A stretch of DNA of 64,000 bases from contig JAHJWB010000006.1 in NCBI GenBank assembly GCA_018828125.1, positions 62,001 through 126,000 of the forward strand. The letters are read 5' to 3'. This DNA comes from Gammaproteobacteria bacterium. Its GTDB lineage: Bacteria > Pseudomonadota > Gammaproteobacteria > Burkholderiales > Burkholderiaceae_C. The position numbers and the translations under genes are program-made. Of the stretch, positions 31,645 through 42,988 are shown piece by piece. Position 1 is the first letter of the stretch. Every line of letters starts with the position of its first letter. The notes below the pieces were generated by a model. It saw only the letters and a program-made list of their open reading frames with translations. It made no database searches and had not been told where the DNA came from.

Positions 31645-32472
31645 ATGAAAAAAATCGACCCCAGCATTCCCGTCAAACCCAGCGTTCAAGTGCTTGAGCG
31701 CATGTTTACGCTGATCGATGTGCTGGCGTCTCGCGAAGAGGCGATTTCGCTCAAAGAGATCAGCGAAAAAACAGGCTTGCACCCCTCCACCACCCATCGC
31801 ATCTTGAACGACCTGACCATTGGCCGTTTTGTGGACCGCCCGGAATCTGGCAGTTACCGCCTGGGCATGCGACTGCTGGAACTGGGCAACCTCGTCAAGG
31901 CGCGCCTGAGCGTACGCGATGCAGCACTGACCCCCATGCGCAACCTGCACAAGCTGATCCAGCAACCAGTCAACCTGAGCATGCGCCAGGGCGATGAAAT
32001 TGTGTATGTGGAAAGGGCTTACAGCGAGCGATCCGGCATGCAGGTGGTCCGCGCAATTGGCGGACGTGCCCCATTGCACCTCACATCAACCGGCAAACTG
32101 TTTTTAGCGCTGGACGACCCACAGCGCGTACGCGCCTACGCTACACGTACCGGCCTGTCCGGCCAAACCCGCAACAGCATCACCCAGCTTCCCATCCTTG
32201 AACGCGAATTGGCCAAGGCACGGCAATACGGTATCGCCCGCGACAATGAAGAATTGGAATTGGGTGTGCGCTGCATGGCAGCTGGCGTGTACGACGACCA
32301 GGGAAAGCTGGTCGCTGGCCTTTCAATTTCTGCACCGGCAGACCGACTCGACGACGGCTGGCTTCCCAAACTGCAGGCAACGGCGAGCGAGATATCGGTG
32401 GCACTGGGCTATGTGGCAAGCGCCGACACGCCCGGCGATGTCATAGGCGGCGCACGAAGCTTGGTCCGGTAA
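31645..32472 (+). CDS. IclR family transcriptional regulator
   Basis: N-terminal HTH (EISEKTGLHPSTTHRILNDL) and IclR effector domain (LTSTGKLFLALDDPQRV). Confidence 0.92.
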   Translation: MKKIDPSIPVKPSVQVLERMFTLIDVLASREEAISLKEISEKTGLHPSTTHRILNDLTIGRFVDRPESGSYRLGMRLLELGNLVKARLSVRDAALTPMRNLHKLIQQPVNLSMRQGDEIVYVERAYSERSGMQVVRAIGGRAPLHLTSTGKLFLALDDPQRVRAYATRTGLSGQTRNSITQLPILERELAKARQYGIARDNEELELGVRCMAAGVYDDQGKLVAGLSISAPADRLDDGWLPKLQATASEISVALGYVASADTPGDVIGGARSLVR

Positions 32473-32672
32473 AGCCTACTCGGTCCGCTGTGCGTCAATT
32501 GCCACGGCCCTCAAACGGATGATCGGGTCGCCCCTGGAAAGCCGAAAACATCCGCCGTTACTGAAGGCAGCACCAATGACCCGCGCTATACGGTACAGCG
32601 AGGTCTCCAAGGCGACCCCTCATCGCAGCAACGGGCAAATCAAAACGCCTTGCGCGTGGCAGCAAACGCCCA

Positions 32673-33761
32673 TCAGCCCCCGTGGCCCCGAACCGCCTGG
32701 AGTGGAGCTGCCAAAGAGGGCAGAGCAGGCAGCGATTCAACCCATTGCCTCACGCGCTGGGCATCGCCCAGACGGCTGAATTTTCCCGCCGAGTCCAGAA
32801 AAACCATGATGAGCTTGCGCCCCGCAACCTGTGTCTGCATCACCAAACAACGCCCTGCTTCCGAGATGTAGCCCGTTTTCTGAAGGCCAATCTCCCAGGT
32901 GGGGTTTTTCACTAGACCATTGGTGTTGTTGTACTGCAGAGTCTTTTGCCCCACGGCTACTTCATAGCCCGGCGAGGTAGACAGCTCTCGGAGCAATGCA
33001 TCACCGTGAGCCACATTGACCAGCGTAGCCAGATCCCGCGCACTGGACTGATTGCGGCTGGAGAGCCCGGTGGGTTCCACATAGCGCGTATCCGTCATAC
33101 CCAGCAGGCGCGCCTTGGTGTTCATTTGGGTCACAAAAACACCCAGACCGCCCGGATAAGTTCGGCCCAACGCATGGGCGGCGCGATTTTCGCTGGACAT
33201 GAGGGCCAGATGCAGCATTTCACCGCGAGTCAGCGTAGTCCCGACCGTCAGCCGCGACCGACTGCCTTTTTCGGTATCCACATCATCCTGCGTGATGGTG
33301 ATGGGCTCATCCATGGGCAAATTGGCCTGCGAGATGATCATGCCGGTCATCAGCTTGGTCAGCGAGGCGATGGGCAAAACGGCGTGATCGTTCTTGCTAA
33401 GTAGCACCTCATGGGTGTCTTGGTCGATCACCAGCGCCACGCTGGATTTGAGCTCCAGCGGATCGTTGATTTCATGCAGTCCCGCAATTTGCCCAAAAGA
33501 GAGCTTGGGAGGAATGTAGGCAACGCGGGTAGGCGCTTTCGCCATCTTGGCGGTGATGCGAACCGCCTTGGTGTTGGCGGCAGTCTTGCGAGGAGCGACA
33601 GCACGTTTGGACTTTACCGCGCTGACCTGCTCTTTTTTCGTTGACGCCTTTTTTCGCTCGCCTGCATGCGCAGCCGGCGCAATCAGCGCGACACCCACGA
33701 AGAGACAGCCCAAAAGCTTGAAAAATCGACTCACTGCGGTGCAAGAGGCATGGTGCATCAA
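32673..33761 (-). CDS. D-alanyl-D-alanine endopeptidase/carboxypeptidase (S11; PbpG-like)
   Basis: PIASLTKLMTGMI (SxxK), SSENRAA (SxN), LQKTGYISEAGRCLVMQ (KTG). Confidence 0.92.
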   Translation of the reverse strand: MMHHASCTAVSRFFKLLGCLFVGVALIAPAAHAGERKKASTKKEQVSAVKSKRAVAPRKTAANTKAVRITAKMAKAPTRVAYIPPKLSFGQIAGLHEINDPLELKSSVALVIDQDTHEVLLSKNDHAVLPIASLTKLMTGMIISQANLPMDEPITITQDDVDTEKGSRSRLTVGTTLTRGEMLHLALMSSENRAAHALGRTYPGGLGVFVTQMNTKARLLGMTDTRYVEPTGLSSRNQSSARDLATLVNVAHGDALLRELSTSPGYEVAVGQKTLQYNNTNGLVKNPTWEIGLQKTGYISEAGRCLVMQTQVAGRKLIMVFLDSAGKFSRLGDAQRVRQWVESLPALPSLAAPLQAVRGHGG

Positions 33762-33807
33762 AGTGCTCCAAACAGTAAAAAGAGTTGTGCAGTGTACAGA
33801 AACTAAA

Positions 33808-33842
33808 AAAGTCGCGCAAGATCAATAACTTGCGCGACTTTC
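33808..33842 (-). terminator. leuA terminator
   Basis: AAAGTCGCGCAAG atcaataa CTTGCGCGACTTT. Confidence 0.8.
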
Positions 33843-33874
33843 CCAGAAAGTGAATGAAATTATAAAATCAATAC

Positions 33875-35413
33875 TCAGCCTTGTGCTGCCACCCGGTCAG
33901 CTTTACTTTGTAATTTGTTCAAAGCGCTGAGGTATGCCTTTGCAGACGCGACAACGATGTCTGGGTCAGCACCCACGCCGTTCACTACCCGGCCACTGTT
34001 TTGCAAACGTACAGTCACTTCACCCTGGCTCTCTGTAGATCCGCTGATGGCGTTGACCGAATACAGCACCATTTCGGCGCCGCTCTTGACGTGGGATTCG
34101 ATGGCCTTGAGCGACGCATCCACCGGCCCATTGCCGTCCGATTCGCTGCGCACTTCTTGTCCATCAATGGTGAACACAATGCGCGCCCGGGGTTGCTCTC
34201 CGGTTTCACTCTGTTGAAAGAGCGACACAAAACCGTACTGTTCCCTCTCGCTGGTGACACTCTCATCGCTGACCAACGCCAGAATGTCTTCATCGAAGAT
34301 CTCGCTCTTGCGGTCAGCCAACTCCTTGAACCGTGTAAACGCGGTGTTGACCTCGGTCTCGCTGTCCAAGCTGACGCCCAATTCCTGCAAGCGCTGCTTG
34401 AAAGCGTTGCGTCCACTGAGCTTGCCGAGCACGATCTTGTTGGCGCTCCAACCCACGTCCTCCGCACGCATGATTTCGTACGTGTCGCGGGCCTTCAATA
34501 CGCCATCCTGGTGAATCCCGCTGGCATGGGCAAATGCATTAGCGCCTACCACCGCTTTGTTGGGCTGCACCACAAAACCCGTGGTCTGGCTGACCATGCG
34601 ACTGGCCGCGACGATGTGCTGGGTGTCGATCCCCAGGTCCAGATTGAAGTAGTCACGGCGGGTCTTGACCGCCATTACGACCTCTTCCAGCGAACAGTTG
34701 CCGGCGCGCTCACCCAGCCCGTTGATGGTGCATTCAACCTGGCGTGCACCACCGATCTTGACACCCGCCAAAGAGTTGGCCACCGCCATACCCAGATCGT
34801 TGTGACAATGAACCGACCAAATGGCCTTATCACTATTGGGAATGCGCTCACGCAAAGTCCGAATGAAGGTGCCATACAGCTCGGGGATCGCATAGCCCAC
34901 CGTGTCAGGCACGTTGATGGTGGTGGCTCCTTCACTGATGACAGCCTCCAGCACCCGGCACAAAAAGTCTGGATCGCTGCGGTAGCCATCCTCTGGGCTG
35001 AACTCGATGTCCCCCACCAAATTGCGCGCAAAACGCACCGACTGCTTGGCTTGCTCCAGCACTTGGTCCGGTGTCATGCGCAGTTTCTTTTCCATGTGCA
35101 GCGCAGACGTCGCGATAAAGGTATGAATGCGTGCACTGGCTGCGCCCTTCAAGGCCTCCGCAGCGCGGGAAATATCCCGGTCATTTGCACGAGAAAGTGA
35201 GCAAATGGTGGACTCCCGGATCGCATTCGCGATGGCCTGCACCGCCTCGAAATCCCCATTGGAGCTGGCTGCAAAACCCGCCTCGATGACATCGACCTTC
35301 AGGCGCTCCAGCTGGCGGGCAATGCGCAGCTTTTCGTCTTTGGTCATGGACGCGCCGGGCGACTGCTCGCCGTCACGCAAGGTGGTGTCAAAAATGATGA
35401 GTTTGTCAGCCAT
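33875..35413 (-). CDS. leuA: 2-isopropylmalate synthase (start [17 protein letters not shown])
   Basis: [32 protein letters not shown] and [17 protein letters not shown] motifs. Confidence 0.97.
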   Translation of the reverse strand: MADKLIIFDTTLRDGEQSPGASMTKDEKLRIARQLERLKVDVIEAGFAASSNGDFEAVQAIANAIRESTICSLSRANDRDISRAAEALKGAASARIHTFIATSALHMEKKLRMTPDQVLEQAKQSVRFARNLVGDIEFSPEDGYRSDPDFLCRVLEAVISEGATTINVPDTVGYAIPELYGTFIRTLRERIPNSDKAIWSVHCHNDLGMAVANSLAGVKIGGARQVECTINGLGERAGNCSLEEVVMAVKTRRDYFNLDLGIDTQHIVAASRMVSQTTGFVVQPNKAVVGANAFAHASGIHQDGVLKARDTYEIMRAEDVGWSANKIVLGKLSGRNAFKQRLQELGVSLDSETEVNTAFTRFKELADRKSEIFDEDILALVSDESVTSEREQYGFVSLFQQSETGEQPRARIVFTIDGQEVRSESDGNGPVDASLKAIESHVKSGAEMVLYSVNAISGSTESQGEVTVRLQNSGRVVNGVGADPDIVVASAKAYLSALNKLQSKADRVAAQG

Positions 35414-35485
35414 GTCGTCTCTCCTGGGTCTAGTGAAGTTGGGGGTGGCAGTGGGTTCAGCCCGCAACACTGAAAATCTGGTGCC

Positions 35486-35523
35486 CAAAACAAAAGGCCC
35501 GTTGCGGGTGCATACGGGCCTTT
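35486..35523 (-). terminator. Terminator-like hairpin in the leuA 5' leader (candidate attenuator)
   Basis: Minus strand: AAAGGCCCGT atgcacccgca ACGGGCCTTTTGTTTT, ahead of leuA rather than behind a gene. Confidence 0.7.
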
Positions 35524-35545
35524 GTGGAAAAGTGTGCGCGTGCGC

Positions 35546-35599
35546 CTACTGTCTCCGCCCGTGGGGAGGTAGCAGTAGCGCCATTGCAAACGATTTCAT
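35546..35599 (-). CDS. Candidate leuA leader peptide MKSFAMALLLPPHGRRQ (or MALLLPPHGRRQ from 35584)
   Basis: Minus-strand ATG AAA TCG TTT GCA ATG GCG CTA CTG CTA CCT CCC CAC GGG CGG AGA CAG TAG. It has three consecutive Leu codons directly ahead of the terminator hairpin. Confidence 0.6.
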   Translation of the reverse strand: MKSFAMALLLPPHGRRQ

Positions 35600-35638
35600 G
35601 CGGTGCAATGTAGCACAAGTCGCCAAACACCGCGGCAT

Positions 35639-36472
35639 TCACTTGTGAAGTCCGCGCTCATCAGGCTCATCAGTTGATGTACTGATGACACTGCTGTGCT
35701 GGCCCTTGGCCTTGCGCCACGCATAGACCCCGTAGCCACTCACACCATAAAAAACGAAAACACCAAACAGCACGATGGGAGGGTTGATGTTGATGACGGC
35801 GATACCCAGCGCAATCAGCACAATGGCCGCAAAAGGCACGCTCTTTTTCATCTGCAAGTCCTTGAAACTGTAGAACGGCACATTGGTCACCATGGTGAGG
35901 CCGGAATACAGCGTGAAGGCGAACATGATCCAGGTGATTTGGTTCCAGGTGAGCCACAGGTCTTCCCCACGGCGCACACCCAACTCGGTCATAAGCCAGA
36001 TAAAGCCCGCCACCAAGGCCGCTGCCGCGGGGGAAGGCAACCCTTGAAAATAGCGTTTATCCACCACGCTGGTATTCACATTGAAGCGGGCCAGACGCAG
36101 TGCAGCGCAGGCGCAATAGACAAAGGCCGCAATCCAGCCCCAGCGCCCCAACCCCCTCAATGACCACTCATAGGCGATCAGGGCCGGGGCCGCGCCAAAC
36201 GACACCATGTCAGACAGCGAATCCATCTGCTCACCAAACGCGCTCTGGGTATTGGTCATTCGGGCCACGCGGCCGTCCAGACTGTCGAGCACCATGGCGC
36301 AAAACACACCCACAGCGGCCAAGTCGAAGCGACCGTTCATGGCCATCACGATGGAATAAAAGCCCCCAAACAGCGCTGCCAACGTAAACAGATTGGGCAA
36401 GATGTAGATGCCTTTGCGCCGCTTGCGCACCATCACCTCAGTGCTTTCGGTGGAACCATTGCCATCGTGCAT
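35639..36472 (-). CDS. pssA: CDP-diacylglycerol--serine O-phosphatidyltransferase
   Basis: DSLDGRVARMTNTQSAFGEQMDSLSDMVSFGAAPALI (CDP-alcohol phosphotransferase motif). Confidence 0.94.
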   Translation of the reverse strand: MHDGNGSTESTEVMVRKRRKGIYILPNLFTLAALFGGFYSIVMAMNGRFDLAAVGVFCAMVLDSLDGRVARMTNTQSAFGEQMDSLSDMVSFGAAPALIAYEWSLRGLGRWGWIAAFVYCACAALRLARFNVNTSVVDKRYFQGLPSPAAAALVAGFIWLMTELGVRRGEDLWLTWNQITWIMFAFTLYSGLTMVTNVPFYSFKDLQMKKSVPFAAIVLIALGIAVININPPIVLFGVFVFYGVSGYGVYAWRKAKGQHSSVISTSTDEPDERGLHK

Positions 36473-36477
36473 CAAAA

Positions 36478-36530
36478 AGACCTCCAGCGCTTGCCTGAAA
36501 AGCACAAGCAGCTATTAAATTTATAGTATT
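36478..36530 (-). repeat. Dispersed hairpin repeat, copy 6 (degenerate)
   Basis: gacctccagcgcttgcctgaaaagcacaagcagctattaaattta, overlapping the upstream extension of the pssA ORF. Confidence 0.6.
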
Positions 36531-36616
36531 CGACAGCTTCTGCCCTGCAGCCCAGTTGTCGCTCGCATCCAGGGCGAAGGTCGCAGTGTAGCGCCTGCAA
36601 ACGGTACTTCACTCCA

Positions 36617-36645
36617 ATGAAAAAGGCCACCGAAGTGGCCTTTTG
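36617..36645 (-). terminator. Terminator downstream of ilvC
   Basis: AAAAAGGCCACc gaag TGGCCTTTT. Confidence 0.75.
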
Positions 36646-36664
36646 AAGGTTCAAGTACGAAGCA

Positions 36665-38228
<1,564 letters not shown>

Positions 38229-38308
38229 AAGTGCAGATTCCTCTTTTCGCTGCCCTCCCCCGTGCACGGTAATACACGGGCTTGGCAGGCAATAGATTCG
38301 TCAAAAAA

Positions 38309-38373
38309 GTGAGTGCTATCTATTCGATAGCTAGTAGCGCTTGATGGACAAGCGCTGGAGGCCGATTTCGCTT
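38309..38373 (+). repeat. Dispersed hairpin repeat, copy 7 (inside the ilv operon)
   Basis: tattcgatagctagtagcgcttgatggacaagcgctggaggccgattt, abutting the ilvI stop codon. Confidence 0.9.
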
Positions 38374-40168
38374 AAAGATCTTCCGATCCCAGCAACATTT
38401 CGGTGATGCCCTTGCCTGCCTGAACCATCGGGAACACGTTCTCGGTGGGGTCGGTGCGGAAGTCCATGAACACCGTGCGGTCCTTGAGCTTGCGGGCTTC
38501 GCGCAGCGCTGGCTCCACGTCCTTCGGGTGCTCGATCAGCATGCCGACGTGGCCATACGCCTCGGCCAGCTTCACGAAGTTGGGCAGCGCATCCATATAG
38601 CTGTGGCTGTAGCGGCCGGAGTATTCAATCTCCTGCCACTGGCGCACCATGCCCAGGTAACGGTTGTTCAACGAGCAGATCTTGATCGGCGTGTTGTATT
38701 GCAGACAAGTCGACAGTTCCTGAATGTTCATCTGCACCGAGCCTTCGCCCGTGATACAGAACACCTCAGAATCCGGCTTGGCCAACTTGATACCCATGGC
38801 GTAGGGGATGCCCACGCCCATGGTGCCCAAACCGCCAGAGTTGATCCAACGGCGAGGCTCGTCAAAGCGGTAGTACTGCGCGGCCCACATCTGGTGCTGA
38901 CCCACGTCGGACGTGATGTAGGTGTCGGCATCCTTGGTCATGTTCCACAGCGTTTCGACCACATACTGCGGCTTGATGACGTCAGGGCCGCCCATGCTGT
39001 ATTTGAGGCAATCGCGGCTGCGCCAGCCTTCGATGGTGTCCCACCATGCGGCAAGTGCGCCAGCATCGGGGCGGGTGCTGCTCTCGCGGATCATGGAGAT
39101 CAGCTCGGTGAGCACATCCTTCACGTCGCCGACGATCGGGATGTCGACCTTCACGCGCTTGGAAATGCTCGACGGGTCGATATCAACGTGGATGATCTTG
39201 CGGTCGTTCTGCGCGAAGTGCTTGGGGTTGCCGATCACGCGGTCGTCAAACCGGGCGCCCACAGCCAGCAGCACGTCGCAGTTCTGCATGGCATTGTTGG
39301 CTTCGATGGTGCCATGCATGCCCAGCATGCCCAGGAACTTGCGGTCCGACGCCGGGTAGGCACCCAGGCCCATCAACGTATTGGTGACCGGGTAGCCCAG
39401 CATGTCCACGAGCGTACGCAGCTCATTGGTGGCATTGCCCAGCAGAACGCCACCACCGGTGTAGATGTAGGGGCGCTTGGCAGCCAACAGGAGCTGCAGC
39501 GCCTTGCGGATCTGCCCGCCATGGCCCTTGCGGACGGGGTTGTACGAGCGCATTTCCACGCTTTGCGGGTAGCCGCTGTAAGGCACCTTCTTGAAGGAAA
39601 CGTCCTTGGGCACGTCCACCACCACGGGGCCAGGGCGGCCGGTGCGGGCAATGTGGAAGGCCTTCTTCATCGTCATTGCCAGATCGCGCGGGTCCTTGAC
39701 GAGAAAATTGTGTTTGACAATGGGACGGGTGATGCCCACCGTGTCGCATTCCTGGAAGGCATCCAGGCCAATCGCGGGCGTGGGCACCTGGCCGGAGATG
39801 ATCACCATCGGAATGCTGTCCATGTACGCCGTAGCGATACCCGTGACAGCGTTGGTGAGGCCTGGGCCCGACGTGACCAGCGCTACGCCGACTTCGCCCG
39901 TGGCGCGGGCATAGCCATCGGCAGCGTGCACGGCCGCCTGCTCGTGACGCACCAGCACATGCTGGATGGTGTCTTGCTTGTAGAGCGCGTCGTAGATGTA
40001 GAGAACTGCGCCACCTGGGTAACCCCAGATGTACTGGACGTTCTCCGCCTGGAGCGACTTGATGAGAATCTCGGCGCCCATGAGGTCCTGAGTGCCGGAA
40101 ACGGGAGAGGTGTTGTTGCCCTGCGCAGCAGCGGCCGCCGAAGTGAGTTCAGCCTTGGAGATTTCCAT
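38372..40168 (-). CDS. ilvI: Acetolactate synthase large subunit
   Basis: ThDP enzyme motifs: GYPGGAVLYIYDAL, GPGLTNAVTGIATAYMDSIPMVIISGQV, GEGSVQMNIQELSTC. Confidence 0.96.
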   Translation of the reverse strand: MEISKAELTSAAAAAQGNNTSPVSGTQDLMGAEILIKSLQAENVQYIWGYPGGAVLYIYDALYKQDTIQHVLVRHEQAAVHAADGYARATGEVGVALVTSGPGLTNAVTGIATAYMDSIPMVIISGQVPTPAIGLDAFQECDTVGITRPIVKHNFLVKDPRDLAMTMKKAFHIARTGRPGPVVVDVPKDVSFKKVPYSGYPQSVEMRSYNPVRKGHGGQIRKALQLLLAAKRPYIYTGGGVLLGNATNELRTLVDMLGYPVTNTLMGLGAYPASDRKFLGMLGMHGTIEANNAMQNCDVLLAVGARFDDRVIGNPKHFAQNDRKIIHVDIDPSSISKRVKVDIPIVGDVKDVLTELISMIRESSTRPDAGALAAWWDTIEGWRSRDCLKYSMGGPDVIKPQYVVETLWNMTKDADTYITSDVGQHQMWAAQYYRFDEPRRWINSGGLGTMGVGIPYAMGIKLAKPDSEVFCITGEGSVQMNIQELSTCLQYNTPIKICSLNNRYLGMVRQWQEIEYSGRYSHSYMDALPNFVKLAEAYGHVGMLIEHPKDVEPALREARKLKDRTVFMDFRTDPTENVFPMVQAGKGITEMLLGSEDL

Positions 40169-40460
40169 GATCGATCAACCTTTGTGAATTTCTCTGACGA
40201 AAAACCTTGGGTGCTCCTTGCACACGCTCTTGTGAAGCTAGCTCGGAACTTGAGGCCAAGGACATAAGCGAGATGATTGCCCGCCGGACCGTGACCCGTT
40301 TGCCTTTTGAATTGCAGCAGCGATTATCGCACTGCAACACAACCAAAACCCGCGAGCCCTCAAAAATTCACCGCCGGATGCGATAATCCGCGGCTTCACA
40401 GTGCCACTTAGCCACATTTTTGGTGCCTATCGGCGCCAATCCCTCCCGGGCTGACCCGTC

Positions 40461-41030
40461 TTGGCAACCGAACAAGAACTCTCCGACTTCCTCAAAAGTG
40501 TAGAAAAGCGCGCCTTCAAGCGCTCGGTCTATCACGTTCGAAACGAGGAAGCGGCGCTCGATATTGTTCAAGACAGCATGCTCAAACTGGCCGAACACTA
40601 CGGTGACAAGCCAGCCAACGAGCTGCCGATGCTCTACCAGCGCATCCTGTCCAATTGCACACTGGACTGGTTTCGGCGCCAGAAAACACGCAATGCACTG
40701 TTTTCGAGCATGAGCGACTTTGAAGGTCCCGGTGAAGATGGCATGGATTTTGATCTGCTGGAAGCGTATTCAGGACCAGAGAACGGGGAACGCGCAGAAA
40801 GCGCCGAGGATCTGACCCGCCGGGCACAAATCTTTCACGGTATTGAGGCGGAAATCGCCGAGTTACCGCCGCGTCAACGGGAAGCATTCCTCATGCGTTA
40901 CTGGGAAGAAATGGATGTAGCAGAAACGGCAGCGGCCATGGGCTGCTCCGAGGGAAGCGTGAAAACGCACTGTTTTCGTGCCATACAAAGCCTCAGCAAG
41001 GCACTGAAGGCCAAAGGAATCGAGCCATGA
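40461..41030 (+). CDS. ECF-type RNA polymerase sigma factor (non-ATG start)
   Basis: EEAALDIVQDSMLKLAEHYG (region 2) and ELPPRQREAFLMRYWEEMDVAETAAAMGCSEGSVKTHCFRAIQSL (region 4). Confidence 0.93.
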   Translation: MATEQELSDFLKSVEKRAFKRSVYHVRNEEAALDIVQDSMLKLAEHYGDKPANELPMLYQRILSNCTLDWFRRQKTRNALFSSMSDFEGPGEDGMDFDLLEAYSGPENGERAESAEDLTRRAQIFHGIEAEIAELPPRQREAFLMRYWEEMDVAETAAAMGCSEGSVKTHCFRAIQSLSKALKAKGIEP

Positions 41031-41476
41031 ACACTGTACAGATCCCATCCGCACAAGCAGAAGCTGCAGCAGAGCGTTTTGCGCAGCGCGTCGCAACGCG
41101 TTTGTCCAACGGCACGAACGAATTGCCCTATGACATTTCAGAACGGCTTCGCGCATCGCGCGTGCAGGCACTTGCCAAGCGCAAGAAGCTGACAGCTCCC
41201 GCACGTATAGCAGCGCCAGTCCTCGTCAACGGGGGGGGCAGCGCCACCCTGGGCCGCGGCGGCGAAGGCGGAAGTTGGTGGAGTGCACTGGTTTCGGCGG
41301 TTCCGTTGATGGCTTTGGTCGTGGGTCTGGTGGTCATCAATATTGCCCAAGACGAAGACAGCGCCAATGACCTCGCCGAGGTGGACGCCGCGTTGCTGAC
41401 CGATGACCTGCCGCCTGCCGCTTACGCAGATCCAGGCTTTGTACAATTTCTCAAGACTTCCGCCCAGTCCAACTGA
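41027..41476 (+). CDS. DUF3619 family membrane protein (candidate anti-sigma factor)
   Basis: ATGA overlap with the sigma gene, one TM segment (ALVSAVPLMALVVGLVVINI), DUF3619-like N-terminus. Confidence 0.75.
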   Translation: MNTVQIPSAQAEAAAERFAQRVATRLSNGTNELPYDISERLRASRVQALAKRKKLTAPARIAAPVLVNGGGSATLGRGGEGGSWWSALVSAVPLMALVVGLVVINIAQDEDSANDLAEVDAALLTDDLPPAAYADPGFVQFLKTSAQSN

Positions 41477-41496
41477 TCAGACTGACACCGGACTGC

Positions 41497-42387
41497 ATGC
41501 ACCCACGTCCCACTGACGCCCGCCCTAACCTGCCAGCCTTCGTGCTGGCTTTGGCACTTCTGGGAGCGTTTGCCGTGGCGGGTGGCCTGGTTTGGGTACA
41601 GATGCGCATGGCCCCGGGCACGTTGTTACCCGTCGGCGCCGAGGCGGCTATCGCAGCGCCCAACAACGTGCGCCCCCACACTGCAAGTGGTACTCCAGCC
41701 GCACCCTTGGTCGAAACGGGCCCTGGCTGGGAGACGCTCACAACCCCTCAGAAACTCGCGCTATACCCGCTGGCTGAGCGTTGGGCGCTCATCAGCGAGG
41801 TGCAAAAGCGCCGCTGGTTGTCGCTGGCCAATAACTTTTCTGGCTTGCCACCCGAAGAGCAGACCAAGTTTCATGACCGGATGACGGACTGGGCCAGTTT
41901 GAGTGCCCAGCAGCGCAACCAGGCGCGGCTGAACTACGCCGTCACCAACCGCTTGGCTCGCGATGACAAGCGTGCCCAGTGGGAGGCCTACCAAGCGTTG
42001 TCCGATGACGAAAAGCGGGCACTGGCTGCCAAGGCGGCCCCCAAACCCAAGGGCGCTGCGACGGCCTTGCGTCCGGTGTCTCCTAAAAAGCTGGCGCAGG
42101 TGCCGGCCGCTACGCAGGCCAACCCCAATCGCCCGAACGCCCCCAAAATCCCACCGGTCATTGACCAATCGCCCCGTGTGGCCGCGCCGGTCACCCCCGC
42201 GGCAGCACCCAGCGCAGTATCACCATCCCCACACACCGAACCCGTGGTGGTGGAAACCGCTCCGGTCTCGGTCCCGGTGGCCATACCGTCTGCACTACCA
42301 CCGCTCAGCCCCGGCGCTTCGGATACACCGACATCAGCAAACGATCCTCCGGTGACGCCTGACACCTCAGGCCTGTATCCTCAGTAG
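41497..42387 (+). CDS. DUF3106 domain-containing protein
   Basis: WETLTTPQKLALYPLAERWALISEVQKRRWLSLANNFSGLPPEEQTKFHDRMTDWASLSAQQRNQAR. Confidence 0.85.
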   Translation: MHPRPTDARPNLPAFVLALALLGAFAVAGGLVWVQMRMAPGTLLPVGAEAAIAAPNNVRPHTASGTPAAPLVETGPGWETLTTPQKLALYPLAERWALISEVQKRRWLSLANNFSGLPPEEQTKFHDRMTDWASLSAQQRNQARLNYAVTNRLARDDKRAQWEAYQALSDDEKRALAAKAAPKPKGAATALRPVSPKKLAQVPAATQANPNRPNAPKIPPVIDQSPRVAAPVTPAAAPSAVSPSPHTEPVVVETAPVSVPVAIPSALPPLSPGASDTPTSANDPPVTPDTSGLYPQ

Positions 42388-42425
42388 TTTTCTAGCCTGA
42401 CACCGCCTTGCGCGGTTTTTCCGGA

Positions 42426-42971
42426 ATGCCCGCTTCTCCCCCCGCCCGCGTGCCGCAGCTTGATACCGCCGGCGCACCCCCTCATCCCATCGGCACTGCT
42501 CCCAACCTGTGGCGCCGCATGGCCTGCTGGCTGTACGAAGGCATGTTGATGTTCGGGGTAGTCTTTATTGCCGGCTACCTTTTTGGCACATTGAGCCAGA
42601 CCCGCAATGCGATGGACAACCGACACGCCCTGCAAGCGTTCCTGTTTGTCATCTTCGGCATTTACTTCACCTGGTTCTGGGCCAAGGGCCAGACGTTGGC
42701 CCAAAAGACCTGGCATATCCGCGTGGTGGACAAGGCAGGACAGCCCATCACCCAAGCGCGTGCATTGCTGCGCTATGCGCTAAGCTGGGTGTGGTTCATT
42801 CCCCCGCTCGCTGCGTACTCGCTTGGCGTATCGGCGGTTGAAGTCCTGGTCCTTACATTCGGCTGGGTTGCGATCTGGGCGATCTTGAGTCGCTTCCATC
42901 CTGCGCGACAGTTTTGGCACGACGCATGGGCGGGCACCCGTCTGGTGCACTTTGAGCTTCCCAAAAACTAG
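42426..42971 (+). CDS. RDD family membrane protein
   Basis: RRMACWLYEGMLMFGVVFIAGYLFG...GQTLAQKTWHIRVVDKAGQPIT. Confidence 0.88.
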   Translation: MPASPPARVPQLDTAGAPPHPIGTAPNLWRRMACWLYEGMLMFGVVFIAGYLFGTLSQTRNAMDNRHALQAFLFVIFGIYFTWFWAKGQTLAQKTWHIRVVDKAGQPITQARALLRYALSWVWFIPPLAAYSLGVSAVEVLVLTFGWVAIWAILSRFHPARQFWHDAWAGTRLVHFELPKN

Positions 42972-42988
42972 GCATTGCTTAGCGGTCT

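Noticed and set aside
38528-40267. 579-aa plus-strand ORF opposite ilvI
   Set aside because: Antisense shadow of the well-conserved acetolactate synthase gene.
40169-40460. Possible ilv leader peptide/attenuator upstream of ilvI
   Set aside because: No clear Ile/Val/Leu-rich short ORF followed by a terminator hairpin, unlike leuA.
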